A stretch of 64,000 nt of DNA from Galeopsis tetrahit (GCA_963675135.1 CAVLYN010000087.1:62001-126000), one strand, 5' to 3'. Positions 34,607-47,992 are shown, numbered from the stretch's first letter. Numbers and translations: made by a program. The notes: generated from the letters alone by a model not told the origin.

Positions 34607-34993
34607 TTAGTTTCCAGAAAGGTCGTCTAAAATGTGGTGGTATTGATCAGAAGGTGACGTATCATTAACTTCCTTGCATAAATTTGTCGGCAAATTATCT
34701 TCAAATTCGTCTCCTTCAGAAATATTTGCCGACAACAGTCCAAGTAACGGAAATGGCACCTTGTTCAAACCAACTCCATATGAGATCAAAGAAAATGTGT
34801 CTGAAAATGTCACCTTTTTGGGTGATGCTGGATTAAACGAGTCGACATTGTGTTTGAATATGCTGAATCTCATGGCCATTTCTGATTCTTCTTTGTACAC
34901 ACACCCATTTTCTCGTGTCTCTCAACCATTGAGAAGCTGATAGCGCCAGCAGTAGCGTTGCAATTAACCAAAAGAATTAAGCGCAGCTGCCAT
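34607..34993 (-). pseudogene. Papain-like cysteine protease 5' fragment
   Basis: Leftwards from ATG at 34993: MAAALNS, then in a shifted frame a hydrophobic signal-peptide-like stretch (WLIATLLLALSASQ), then SMVERHEK, and after another shift VYKEESEMAMRFSIFKHNV followed by DSFN. That matches the beginning of the I29 inhibitor prodomain (ERFNIN-type) of plant papain-family proteases. The GNFD region and the catalytic domain are absent or unrecognisable. At least two frameshifts. Family call is from remembered sequence. Confidence 0.6.
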
Positions 34994-35395
34994 TGATGAT
35001 CGATTGCTATGATCAGATATTGATCGAATCGATCTGTGATGTGAATTATTGATCGAGCTGGTATTTATACAAGTAACGATATATTGTTCAGAGTATTCAT
35101 GTTGACAATTAAATAAGTCCCTGGAAAGTTGAAGAATTGTTGCTGATGCCAAATAAATTAATTAAATATGAAATGATTAAACAGTTGACTATACTTTTGC
35201 CCCAAATTGCCTTGTACGACACGTTATATATTTTCTCTTAATTTGAACACTTGAGAATTAGTAGTTAATATACATGCAGAAGAATCGAATATCACCATTT
35301 TTTAATTTATAGCAGTATCATCCCACATCGAAACTATGAGCAAGCATCGAGTGACAGGACAAATTTAAAAGCATAATCGCATCACTGGAAATAGC

Positions 35396-35512
35396 ATACC
35401 TTTCTCGGCCTTTTGGCTAAGATCAAGTGTAGTATCTGTTCTTATCAGTTTAATATCTGATATGTGAGCCAATGGCTCACACGATATTAAATTTATCTTT
35501 TGAGGGGGAGAG
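35396..35512 (+). pseudogene. Truncated U2 snRNA gene (5' half)
   Basis: Has the USE (near 35320-35330), TATA-like box and the first ~117 nt of U2 through the Sm site and the G-rich run. Then about 240 bp present in full copies is missing and the sequence resumes in the downstream flank (GCTGGCTACGCA). Both 3' stem-loops, which bind U2-specific proteins (A'/B''), are therefore absent. The loop of stem IIb differs (CCAATGG instead of CCATTGG), as do several upstream bases, so this is a diverged copy and not a recent piece of the array. A short transcript is possible, a working U2 is not. Confidence 0.88.
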
Positions 35513-35639
35513 CCCGCTGGCTACGCAAGGTTTGTTGAAACCCTTCTATTCACAAATTACGACGGAGTTGCATCAATTTTGTTAAAATAGGCAACGTTTA
35601 CGAAAAAAAATGTATTCATTGAAAATTACGATCGTCGAT

Positions 35640-36085
35640 TTTAAGCAAGCTTGTGTTTATCTACTCTGACAGTTAGATGTTAATATCCATACTTGTAAAC
35701 CATTTAACACATTCAAATTTCATTACCAACACCGTGTTTTAAAGCCCAATTATAATACTTGAATAATATTTTTGAAAAAGTTGGGTCTTACCAACTTAAA
35801 ACAATCTACACTTTAGAAAGACGTTTGAAAACATGCCTTTATTCCAAGCTCTTCTTTCTTCTCTATAGCTCATTCAATATATCAAAATCTTATATATACA
35901 AACTTCCCAAAAATATTTCATACTGAAACTGTAGTATATTTTCTTAAGAGGCAAGAAAAAATATTGGATAATGTCAATACAAGGAAATGTTGATTTTTTA
36001 CAAAAGAGTTTCACCGAATTCACCATAATAGCGGAAGTAGAATGTTAGCAACGTCTGGCTTCAATTGGACCTCCTGCTAGTGGAC
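35640..36085 (-). repeat. Reverse copy of the U5 downstream flank
   Basis: Diverged reverse complement of about 29690-30130 and 58110-58555. It follows the truncated U2 directly, so U2-type and U5-type flanks are fused here. Confidence 0.8.
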
Positions 36086-36091
36086 GATGAA

Positions 36092-37630
36092 TTAGTTAGT
36101 TTTTTGGCTGGATACGGAGACTTCAATTTCCACTTCAGCAAAATCTGTTAATCTGGCTTCCTCATTCTCCCACCAGTCCAGTCCCTTGGACTCAATCACT
36201 TTCCCAATATCATACATGGACTTCTTCCTTATATCAACAATCAATCTAAGATCATAGAAGATTGATCTTAAGTCAGGATATTTGGCAAGTTGGGGATAAA
36301 GTTGGTCTAGGAAAAATTTGGATTCATCTCTCAATGACATTTCATAGGTGTATTCAAGGGTTGTATCTGACTTGGATGAGGGTTGAGGTTCATAAAAAAG
36401 AATGGGTATGGGGGAATCAGACTTATAGGCAACTTTTTGAATGGTTGGATCATTCAAATGAGGGGTGGTTTCAACAGCTTTTGGGCTATGACTTGAGGGT
36501 TCATTCAAATCTAGGTTTCCAGATGATACTCTCTCTTCATCATCATCTGAACCTTCCAGTTCAGCTTGTTCATCAATATCCATTTCTTCTTCAGAAGTAT
36601 CAACATACTCCTCTTCAGTTTCATCTTCACTCAAACTAGGGCTTGACATGACCCTTCTTTTCTTGGTCTTTGAGGCTGTCTCAACCTCCTTTCCTTTTCC
36701 TTTCTTCTTGGTTTTTTCAAGAATACTGATCACCATTTGTGTTGCTTCTTCACTCTTTTGCTTGGCAGATTTAGCTTGCTTCCTTGTTGAGGCTTTTGGT
36801 GTCTTGATCTCCAGCCCCAATCTTTTCTGAGTTCTCACAGATAATTGTCTAAACAATATCTTGGTGGTGTTGAACTTTACTCCATCTTCAACAATGTCCT
36901 CAGGTCCATACTTGTATAAGAATGCAGCAACTTTTGTACAGAAGGCTAGTTTCTTCTCAATGACTACCTTCCTTACATCCACAATTTTGAACTTTGCTTT
37001 CTCCTCTACAAGTTTTTTCAGAAAGTAACCCTTTCAATTCATTGGCTTCTTTCCTTCATCAATGATAGCTTTCATCAGTCTCACTTTGGATTTGCTGATC
37101 TGGTCATAGCTTCCTGTGGTGCACATAACAGTCTTTGCAACCACATCAAGTAAAAGTTGATAGTCCTCTTTTAGAACTCTTTTGTGTAGACCAGATTTGA
37201 GAAGTACTGGCTTGTTCATCCATTGGTTGGCAACTTCTTGTTCATTGTGCCTCATATACTCTTCAGGATCTTCTCCAGTAGCATTCAGACCAAAGAATTC
37301 ATCAAAGTCTTCTTCAGTGAACTCAAACTTCTCAGCAGTCTTCTTGGATGTGTCTGGTTCATGAGTCATAATATAACCAGATCCTGAGCTTTTTGGAGTG
37401 AATGTGCCTAAGAACTGAGTTGTTGAAAGTTCCAGGCATGTCTTGGGGATGGCCTCGAGCCATTTCCTCAATCCAGCTTGCTCCAGCAAAGTAACTATTC
37501 TTCTTGTGTGTTTATTTGACAGATTGTCAAAGCACACAGTCTGCTCAAAATGGAGCATGGTTGCTTCACTCAAATAGTTCCAGTTGATGTCCAAATCAGG
37601 AGCGTTGAAGTCAACTAAAGATTTAGCCAA
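36092..37630 (-). pseudogene. Unknown plant transposon-type ORF with one stop codon
   Basis: Two long open stretches (37630-37034, 198 codons; 36982-36092, 296 codons) are in the same frame and separated only by a TGA at 37034-37036 and 17 codons. Together about 510 residues. Part 1 resembles the putative transposon/gag-like proteins common in plant genomes (DLDINWNYLSEAT, a mid-part EFTEEDFDEFFGL). Part 2 has a basic, nuclear-signal-like stretch (KKKGKGKEVETASKTKKRR), a long acidic stretch (SEDETEEEY ... GSDDDEE) and a C-terminal segment with helical periodicity. No catalytic motif seen. The start codon is uncertain (TTG at 37630); an upstream exon may be missing. Confidence 0.5.
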
Positions 37631-37639
37631 TATACAGTG

Positions 37640-38353
37640 TTAGTATGGTCTAATAGCACAATATTACCATATAACTACTGTATCACATGATTAGGCTATC
37701 TTTGAATAAATATCTTGCTTTTATAACTAAGATTTACTGTGGATACATAACAAGTTTATAGCATCATAATACCATATCCAACAATGTTTTAAGCTTGTAA
37801 TCATGTTCTCTAGACATAGTATGTGTACGAATCTAAGATATTAACACGTTTTTAAGCATTACACATGTATCTAACAGCATATCATTCAATAAATGACTAA
37901 TCCGTAAATATAGCATCTAAAGAAATTCAAACAGAGTCATTTAGAGCTAAAAACAGAGCATATTGTGTTATAGATCTTTGAGCAAAACTTGTAGATGAGA
38001 AATACTAACCCATTTCCAAAGACATTTTTGTTAGAGTTATAGATCCTTGAGCAAAACTTGTAGATGAGCTTGAAGATTCTTGAGCGATTTAGCTTAGGGC
38101 TTTTTCAGAAATTTTGAAAACGTAAATTGTGAAAAATTCTAAGTTATGCTTTTATATTTCCTCAACTGTACAATTTGAAAAGTGTTAGGTGTAGGGCTGA
38201 GATTGAATTGATAAAATTTAATGGTTTAGATCAATTCTGTTACGCCAAATGACGCAAATGTCGTGTCCTTCGCACAGTGAGCTGCTTTTTCAGAAAATCG
38301 TGCAATTGATCGTCTTTTAGCAAAAATCTCTTGTTCGTCTGTTATGAGAATAA
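37640..38353. other. Region between the unknown ORF and array 2
   Basis: No gene seen. A segment of about 25 bp (TTGAGCAAAACTTGTAGATGAG) occurs twice, at about 37977 and 38050. Ends abruptly at the array start. Confidence 0.5.
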
Positions 38354-38829
38354 ATTAGGCATCGGTATTTCAATAAATTATTAGAATTTTTGAATTATAT
38401 ATAAGAACTAATCATAAACAAATGTGATTCTTGTCCTCTCGAACATTCATCTTCTTCATTGCACTTTTTAGTGTCACATGTTAAATGCGATATTCGTGCG
38501 CATGACATCCTTTGCAAGATACATATTTAATATCCAAAATGACTAAAACAATTTAATTTTTTGATTATGCGGATTTATCTTGGAGCTGATAATTGTGTAT
38601 CTTTGACATTTTCAATTTATTGTCTAACGAATAGATGGTAGTATTTCACAAATACTTTGTTTTCCACCATTTATTATTGTTAAAAAAGTTTTTATTACAA
38701 TAGCACCAGAGGTAAGTGTTAATTAATTGGCACAATGGTTGCTTGAGTTGTACGTCCTTTAATTGCTGGATATTTTAGTGGCACGTGTTAGCTGCGATAT
38801 TCGTGCGCATGCATCCTTTGCAGGATATA
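38354..38829 (+). repeat. Lead-in fragment of the 9.8-kb unit (unit 9332-9807)
   Basis: Start of the second array. Sequence identical in type to the last 475 bp of the unit begins abruptly after unrelated DNA at about 38353 and runs directly into a complete unit. The break lies within about 20 bp of the place, in unit coordinates, where the inverted copy ends near 27684. Confidence 0.93.
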
Positions 38830-41311
38830 TATTTAATATCGTCCAAATTGACCAAGACAATTTAAACAAAGAATTTGAATTCATTAATTGTATATCTAAT
38901 TTATTTTTGTTAAGTATTTATTTTAAAATAAATAAAAGTATTGTTGTTATAAAAGAGAATCAGTGGAGGGGTGGTTGGTAAGGGAGTCACTCATGCAACA
39001 GACCATATAGCCAAAGCCAATTGCCATCCTTCGTTATGTCAGGTCGATCATTACATGAAATATCGGGACTCCATTCTCGCCCCATTTCACAGAAGAATGG
39101 ACATTCAATAATACACGATCTTATTTGCGCGTATTTTTCATTCTATGGAGCCAACCTCCACTTCGAACAAGCGTTACACTCAAAAGCCCCAACAGATGGA
39201 AAAGAATTGCCTACAAATCACTCAAGTTCCAAATTGTTGGTAAGTTATTTCACGCGTGAGAGCCGCACGCGTGCATATCTAGCAATTTTAAAAATATGGC
39301 AAAAAATGACTAAAATTGTACACTCCTTTCTATGCTCATACATTGTTCAAAACCTAACTCTAGGTTAATATATTATTTCAAGAAATCACCAAAAACTAAT
39401 AATTAAAGAATACATAAATTAAAGGCTTTCTTGTATTTTCTTGGGTGAAAGTCGCACGTTGCCCGTTCATTTCTTGTGAATTAATTGATTTCGATTTTTG
39501 TTCCATTTGAGTGCGATTATTTTGGGGGTGGAATTAGGCTTCGTTTTAATTCTTGCGTTTTTTTATGAGAATTTGTTGCTGATCATAGGAGTGCAACCTT
39601 CCGCACAATATTGGAATGACATTAATCACTTAATCTACATCAAGTATTGGAACGATAATTTTCACACAAGTTAAATCTACTACAAATCTACAGTATGGGA
39701 ATAACATTAATCTAATCTAGTGTAAATACCATTAAAATCAATTGGGCGTGAATGTGCATGTTTGAGTCCGACGAGTTCGGCTTAGTCCGGTGAGTAAGTG
39801 CTTGAGGGCGTGAGGCGCGAGTCTGGGCGTAAGGAGAGTCCGGAAAAACGACCGAGAAGCAACCGGAGAACGTGGTGTGCAGCACAGCGACGCAGGTATG
39901 GTACTAGGGTTTCTTTCTTTTGGGAGGGGAGAAAGTAAACAGCAATTCAGAATTATTTGTTTTAATATTTTTTAATTAATAACACAATATAATAAATTAC
40001 ATTATAAAATTATTATTTTATTAATGTTTCGGTATGTCGAAATTATCGATATTTTGGGTATGCTGAAATTTGAATCCATGCACATATTAAGAAAATTATT
40101 AATATTTTTGTGGCACGTGTTAGATGCGATATTCGTGCACATAAATCGTCTGCAGGATATATATTTAATATCCAAATTGACTAAGACAATTTAAAGTAAG
40201 AATTTCAATTCATTTGTAGCTCTAATTTATTTTTGTTAGATAATTTTAAGTTATGTATTTTAAAATTAAAATAAATAAAAGTACAAATTTAGAATACAAG
40301 TACAAATTTTATTTTACATTATTAATTTTACGAGATTTTCTTGATTTTTAGAATATATTTTTTCTCAGCGCGCGCATCCTTTGGAGGATATATATTTAAT
40401 ATCCAAATTGACCAAGACAATTTAAACAAAGAATTTTAATTCATTAATTGTAGATCTAATTTATTTTTGTTAAGTATTTATTTTAAAATAAATAAAAGTC
40501 TAGTATTGTTGTAAATAAAATATAATTATGGTCCAGTGACATTTTTGATGATGTCAAAGTAGAGAATGAGAGACGGCTGGGGTTTGAGGTGACGGAGAGT
40601 GTGGAGACGACAGAATTGGTCGCTGGAGATGAGCAATGACCAGTGTTTGCCTACAGATTTGAATCCTTCGAGATTTTACTAAAATGCGCCGCCGCCAATG
40701 TATCTTTTACTCTTATTCGTTGTGGGACATAAATCTCACAAATAACAATCTAACACTCTTACATTTATATAGTTTTTTCCTATGTTTCTTTTACTCATAT
40801 TCGATATGAAATCTTACATATGTATTATTTTAGTTTAATATTTGTTATTTTACTATATTTATTTTAATATGATTTTTATAAGTAACATAGAAAATATTAA
40901 AATAAAATACATAAATATTATTTTACCGGTGCCTACACCGGTTTGGTCACCGGTTCGGTTATGAAAACACTGTATTTAATATCCAAATTGACTAAAACAA
41001 TTTAATTTTTTTATCATGCAGATTTATCTTGAAGCTGATAATTGTGTATCTTTGACATTTTCAATTTATTATCTAACGAATAGATGGTAGTATTTCACCA
41101 GTACTTTGTTTTCCACCATTTATTATTGTTAAAAAGGTAAAATACTAGTCAGAAAAATTAGTAGTTAATATATATACATACAGAAGAATCGAAATATTAA
41201 TACATAATCACCATTTTTTAATTTATAGCAGTATCATCCCACATCGAAACTTCGAGCAAGCATCGAGTAACAGGACAAATTTAAAAGCATAATCGCATCA
41301 CTGAAAATAGC

Positions 41312-41507
41312 ATACCTTTCTCGGCCTTTTGGCTAAGATCAAGTGTAGTATCTGTTCTTATCAGTTTAATATCTGATATGTGAGCCATTGGCTCACACGA
41401 TATTAAATTTATCTTTTGAGGGGGAGAGGCTGTCACGGCAGCTTGCTGCTGGGGCTTTCGAGCGTCGCCATGGCGTTGCACTACTGCCATGGCCTGGCGC
41501 ACCCATC
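41312..41507 (+). ncRNA. U2: U2 spliceosomal snRNA, unit copy 4
   Basis: Full-length U2 in the first complete unit of the second array; RNA and promoter match the 2483 copy. Its convergent U1 partner (42109-42270) carries a private substitution. Confidence 0.95.
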
Positions 41508-42108
41508 CAATTCAAACTTAACGATTAATTGTGATGCGACAGGTTGGTTATATATAAGAAAAAATGGTGTTGTCGACTGTCAACAGCTTGTCTTAACTGC
41601 TGGCTACGCATGGTTTGTTGAAACCCTTCTATTCATAAATTATGACGGAGTTGCATCAATTTTGTTAAAATAGGCAACGTTTATGAAAAAAAATGTATTC
41701 ATTGAAAAAAAATGTATTCACAGATATAGGGAGATTAAAGTCAATTTGGTCCCATATCAATTTATCCATTACCTTTTTTAATTGCTCAATTTTAGTCCTA
41801 CTTCGCCAGAAAGCCCCTTAAAGGAGTAACTGCTATTCTATTAATTCCAAAAGAAACTAACTAATACTCTATTAAGCCCAAGAACCTAAAAGAAAGACTA
41901 ACTTAATCCAATATAGGCCTAATACTCTATTAAGCCCCTTAAAGGAGTAACTGCTATTCTGTTAATTCCAAAAGAAACTAACTAATACTCTATTAAGCCC
42001 AAGAACCTAAAAGGTAAGTCTCCCAGCTTATCAATCTGTTGCCACTGGATCTGAACAGTTCAATCATATATTCGAATAAATTAAGCAACCATGTTGGACT
42101 TGAATTGG

Positions 42109-42270
42109 GGCAGGGGCCGCGCGAACGCAGGTCCCCTCTGGCACAAATTATGACGTAGGCTCGACCACTTGGTCCGACCTTAGAAGGGCGCCCCTCCTGG
42201 GTGCAATGGAGGTCGCCAACCTAGGCCATGAACCTTGCTTATCGCCCATGGACCCCGTCCAGGTAAGTAT
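42109..42270 (-). ncRNA. U1: U1 spliceosomal snRNA, unit copy 4 (variant)
   Basis: As the other U1 copies but with one substitution at 42250, RNA position 21, A to C. By my hand fold this base faces a G at the foot of stem-loop I, so the change turns an A-G mismatch into a C-G pair. Confidence 0.94.
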
Positions 42271-42380
42271 GGAGCATGATGGACATCGAAACTATTTTAT
42301 ACAGCAGCATCCCCGCAGTATTTTCTCTCTTTCTCCGAAGTGGGAGAAAATGACAGACATAGTACATGTTTATTTCATTT

Positions 42381-42729
42381 TAGACACAAGGAGGAATTTT
42401 GCTGAGACAAGCTCACGAACAAAGTGATAGTCAAGATCTATATGTTTGGCCCGTTTATGAGCACTTGGATTTTGACTAAGAAAGGTGGCACTATTATTGT
42501 CCGGAGTATAGGATCGGGCGAAGAGGAATGGAGACCCGAAGCTCACGAAGGAGATTTAGCACACAAACAATTTCCGAAGCAGCATTTGCCATGGCGCGAT
42601 ACTCGGATTCACAGCTAGAGCGAGAGGCCGTAGGTTGCACTCCAAGAGACAAGGTTTCCACCGAGAAAAATTAAGTATCCATCGGTTGAGCGTCACACAA
42701 CGAGCCCAATCAGCATCAGAATAAGCCAT
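42381..42729 (-). pseudogene. Ty1/copia RNase H remnant, unit copy 4
   Basis: Same broken RNase H piece, array 2. Confidence 0.78.
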
Positions 42730-45700
42730 TAATTGTTCATCGTGATAACTAGCTCTCTGCCATTTACGTACACTTTACCCAACCACCTCTCAATCGACTC
42801 TCTTCTATAACAAATTTACTTTTATTTATTTTAAAATAAATACTTAACAAAAATAAATTAGATCTACAATTAATGAATTAAAATATTTTTGATTAAATTT
42901 TCTTGGTCAATTTGCATATTAAATGTATACCCTGCAAAGGATGCATGCGCACGAATATCGCATCTAACACGTGCATGACACACAAGACTTGTACTTTCAT
43001 CCAATTCTCAATTCTCATAAGCTTATACCTTATACTTTCACCATTCCAAACCCCCAAAATACTGAGTTCTTGCAATGGCCTTCTATTACTACGATCTGAA
43101 AACAATTCTAGTTGTCTACATTCCCACCACTAAGCAATCCAGAAAGATTACTCTTACTTTTAGTGATAAACATACTTTTGTCAACATATAAAATCTAATG
43201 CGTGCAATAATAATCATAAAAAATGTGTGTAATATGAGAATAGATAAAAAAAAATGTTTCACATCTCCAGAATCTCCCCAAATATAAATTTATAATAAAA
43301 GGACCAAAACAATTACTCTTATGACCAAAAGGAGCAATGACGGATAATTTTGTTCTCCCAAAAAATTTAAAACAATCAAGTCATATGAAAAAACTGAATG
43401 AAAATGATAATAGTGCAAGTCTCTTGTTTTATTTGGTGATAGTTTAAAAGGGGGTCTATTTCTTGTTCGCCCTAGGCCAAAATAATGCCGGAAAACTGTT
43501 TCAGTTTCTGTCCCTCGAAGAAGAGGAAGACCCAATGTAGTTCGTTACTGGCCTCCCAATAAACTGAGCTGCTATCGCTGAGACGCGTGCAAGCTACATC
43601 ATAAAAAAAAAATGAATAGAATAGTTAGTAGCATCAAAAAAAGAATATTTTCAAATTTTGAAGAATATTTTATGGCTGAATTTCTGATCTGACCCTATAT
43701 ATACAAAAGTTTATATTGCATAATTTCATAACAATGTAGTATTACAGTATGTAATTTTTACCCTCTTCTCGAAGCTGAAGCAAGCGTCTAACACGTGCCA
43801 CTAAATTATTTTGTCTTGTGCAAAAACACATTTCAACCAGAAAAACTCAGAAATTACTAATATAAAAAACAATATACTTTCAATCTAGAAAAAAAATATT
43901 TACAGAAAAAAGAAATGTTCGTGCACTGGTAAATTATTCTCCTCCAAACTTTCTTCTCTTAAGCTGAGCTAAAGTTTTTTTGCAAAGAAAAATTAATTCA
44001 AATTGAAGAATGAAACAGACTAGGATATATGGTTTATTGCAGGAGTGACTCCTTTATAGGGAAAATTGCCCTTTGGTCATGTATGTCAAATAATTTTCGA
44101 TCCTTTTTTCATACACTTTTAGTCCTGTAGTAAGTTTCTGATAGTTTTAATGGATGAAAATTGCGTAAACCGTTAAAGAATATTAAACATTTGGTCCTGT
44201 AAGTATGAGATAAAATCACATCCGATCCTTTTTCATACACTTTCAGTCCTATAATAAATTTATGTCTGTTTTAACGTACGTATGAAAATTGTGTGAAAGT
44301 TACGCACCCGCTAAAACTCATCCAAAAGCCTAATATCGGATTAAAAAAATTCTCATAAAAAAATACATGAAAACGAACCCTAATTCCACCCCCAAAAAAT
44401 CGCACTCAAATGGAACAAAAATCGAAATCAATTAATTCACAGGAAATGTACGGGCAACATGCGACTTTCACCCAAAAAAAAGAACAAGAAAACCTTTAAT
44501 TTATGTATTCTTTCATTATTAGTTTTTGGTGATTTCATGAAACAATATAACAAACCAGAGTTAGGTTTCGAATAACGTACGAGCAATGAAAGGAGTGTAC
44601 AGTTTTAGTCATTTTTTGCCGATATTTTAAAAATTGCCAGAAATGCACGCGTGTGGCTCTCACGCGTGAAATAACTTACCAACAATTTGGAACTTGAAAT
44701 GTCTATCAGCAATTATTTTCCATTTGTTGGGGTTACCAACAATTATATAAGAGCGCGTATTGAATGTCCGTTCTTTTGTCGTTTTATAATGGGTTATTTA
44801 CCAACAAAAATATTTAGTATGAATAGCATGTGCTTAATGGTGTAATTCATTTGATTGGGTGCTCTTTTCTTATTTCCCGTGGACTGATACTGAAACTGTA
44901 ATAGAGTAATAATATTCTTTTCCCTCAAAAAATAAATAAATTAAGTATCGAAAAACATATTTTCATTTATGCGGAATGAATATTCTATTTCTCCCTCTCT
45001 TTCACTCTTTGTAACTGTTTTGCATTCACACTATCAACCCGTTCTTTTCATTGACCCATATTTATTCTTCAATTGACGGTATCTGCCACCGGGGTGAGTA
45101 ATATTCTGGCTTTCGTTACCACTTCCATGTCTTGCTTCCTGTGATAAATTGTATATTTCTTATAAATTTTATTATGGTAGTGACTATAGTTTTCTTGTTT
45201 CCAAAAGATGTTGGGTTGTGTGTATTTCAACATGATTTTTGACGATCGATGAAATAGCTGCGTCATGTGTTAATACTCTGTACACTGGAATCTAATTGTT
45301 GCTTGAGTTATAAAAAAAAAAGAAAGTATTTTATAAATCTTATATCTGATAAATTGATCTTTTAATTTGTTGTAAAAGGTAATGGCTAAATTGATATTGA
45401 TGTTCTTGTGCGAAAATGTAAACTCTAGCATATGAGTGATTGCAAATCTAAATTCAAATCAACAAATAAAGTCTAGTACGTGCAAAAATAATCACTAAGA
45501 ACGTGCGTAATATGAGAATGAAGCATTGGTGTTTATAAGTTCATTTTATTCTCAGCTTTGCAGATTTGTACAAGGGTTAGTAGGCTCCCTTAATTATTTA
45601 TTTGTTATCTTTAGAAATGGTTTCTTAAAATGTTTTACAATTTATTCTTTGTTAGCAGATATTAAAGCTATTCCATATCTAGGTGCATAAGGAGGCAGTC

Positions 45701-46374
45701 ATTAGAACTTGCCAAAAATTGTATATGGTTTATTCTTTTGTCTATGGCACTGTCAAGTTGCAGCAGATCGTCTTTCCCTTCAAGCTCTTTTATACCTTTT
45801 ATTTGAAGGGGATTAAAGATATTCCGGCTGAGCTCGTCGTTAAACCGGTGCCGCCGTTGAGCCGGCCGCAGCGGCTAAGGCACTTGAGCCTCACGCCACG
45901 CTTTCCAACTTTACCAATTGATCCATGTTCCTTTTTTTTTTTTTTTCTAATGAAAAACTTTGATAGATATGATGATGATTTGAACGGCCCAAAATGAATT
46001 GCAGATTTATTTGATATACAGACAATTGAACGATTTTTACGTAATTAACCTTTAGACTAATCTACCGTACCAATCTAGATCTTGAATGAGAATTAATCCA
46101 TAATTCTAATTTACATTATAATCAAAATTAATAAGAAATCCCTAACTATATTTTTTAAAATTTATAATGATAAGATTTGTGTTAATTAAGATTATGCATG
46201 GATTGAGGGCCATCAACAATGTACATTTTTTGTTTTAAGCTAATTTTTACTTGAAATATGATATTAGGCTTTTCTCTCATTGTCCCAAACCCAGTAAGAA
46301 TGCGTGGAGCAAAGAAAATTAAACTAAAGAATTTTTGAATACTTTGAACTCATTAATATTTTCTTGGTTTGTAG

Positions 46375-46581
46375 GGAAAGCTTAACTACAAAGAAAATAA
46401 CGAGTTAAGAGCTGAAAATGACAAACTCCGCGAGGAGAATATGATCATTAACAAAGCTCTAACAAGTGATCGACTTTGCTGCGATTGTAGCTGCTCTGTT
46501 GTCGACAGCGAGGAGGCCGAACGCTTGTTTCAGCTACGAGCAGAGAATGCTCGTCTGCCTAATGACTTTTGTTGTCTATAA
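46375..46581 (+). pseudogene. HD-ZIP class IV exon fragment, unit copy 4
   Basis: Same fragment as at 7546; 2 bp before the next unit feature nothing else of the parent gene appears, so here too it is an isolated exon. Confidence 0.75.
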
Positions 46582-47517
46582 TGTATTTGTTATCCAGTAT
46601 TCCTATATTACCCTCAGTAACGTCTTATACAAAGAAGTCACTCCTGCAACAAACCATATATCCTTTAATATATTTTGGCCAATATTATTGCACAAACATT
46701 GCCCCTTATAAGAAATACAAATAGAAGTGAATATTCGTCAGTGTATATAACATTAATATTTATTTATTATTGCGTATAAATTAATACAATGATATTCGAG
46801 CTGTAGTAACACAATATTTTATTCTAATGGTCGAACTAAAACACTAGGGATCTGGATGTGATATCGGGTTGCTGCTTATTGTTTGTTGATTGGTATAATA
46901 TTTGTTTGTAATGAACTTATTTTGTTGCTCGATTTATTCAAATTATGCTTGAAACGAGAAATATAGTACTGTTTTGTTATTTTTGAAGGTAAAATGATAA
47001 TTTTGTGAAGCAAAACACGTTTCAAATATTTGTTGGAGTCAATCGATCGAACGAGCAAAATACGTACGAAGAGATAAGGAAGCCCGAGAGTAGTCTGTTT
47101 TTAAGAAGAGATAAGCAAAACATGTCTCATATGTATAATGGTATTAGTTTTCTTGAACAATAATATATATACGGAGTAGTTTTTTTATAAACAATAGTAT
47201 TATTAGTGTCCATTCAGGGATGGAACCGGGAATTGCGATTAGGGAGGGCCGACGATACAAAACAATACACATGAACGATAATATATATATAGTAAAATTC
47301 AACTATATTATATACTTCAATGTAAAGAGGTTGAGGAACTTGAGCTATATATGAATTTCAAAATTTTAACAATAGATTCATTGTAATTTGGTTGATTTTT
47401 CTTGAAAACAAATACAAAAGAAGAATAACCCCCAAACCACTATCCCACATAGGATAGGACCAAATAAATACTAAGAGTCGGTTGAATAAATTGAAAGGAG
47501 AGAGGAGATTTAAAATC

Positions 47518-47643
47518 ACGCAGCTGCGCGGTGAGCACAAAGCGAACTATTCTTTCGCCTTTTACTAAAGAATACCGTGTGCACGCCGCAATTCAAGCAG
47601 CATACGCCTCTTTTTGGAGGGTTTTTTCTTTTAGAAATGCCCC
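47518..47643 (+). ncRNA. U5: U5 spliceosomal snRNA, unit copy 4
   Basis: Array-type U5, unchanged from the 8689 gene, with the same upstream and downstream signals. Confidence 0.93.
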
Positions 47644-47713
47644 AGCAAATTTAAGTCTAAATTTTTTTGTTCATTATTATTTTGCATGTAATATTATTTG
47701 ACTCTCAGCATAA

Positions 47714-47992
47714 TCGTTCCCTGTAATATTCACTAAACTCTTGTCTTTTGTATAATTCCCGTTCGAAGTTGAATTGGAGGAATTCCGCTCGCATGTGTTT
47801 GCGAAGTTCCCCTGCACGCTGACGGAGGTGCGTAGTGATGAACCGTGAACGGAACACGGACAGATGGGGGAATGTTCTTGAAGTCCATGATCTCCTCGAT
47901 GGTTGGTGGCAATTAATCAATAAACTCGTCGGGTCGTAATTCACCCGCGAAGTCAGGAACATCTAACCGTAACCCTGCGTCCCAACAGTTCT
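47714..47992 (-). pseudogene. Ty3/gypsy gag remnant, unit copy 4
   Basis: Same decayed gag piece. Unit copy 5 lacks it because array 2 ends just before this position. Confidence 0.72.

Noticed and set aside
36648..36830. Small + strand frames over 36262-36830 and 37182-37364.
   Set aside because: Opposite to the long interrupted ORF on the - strand.
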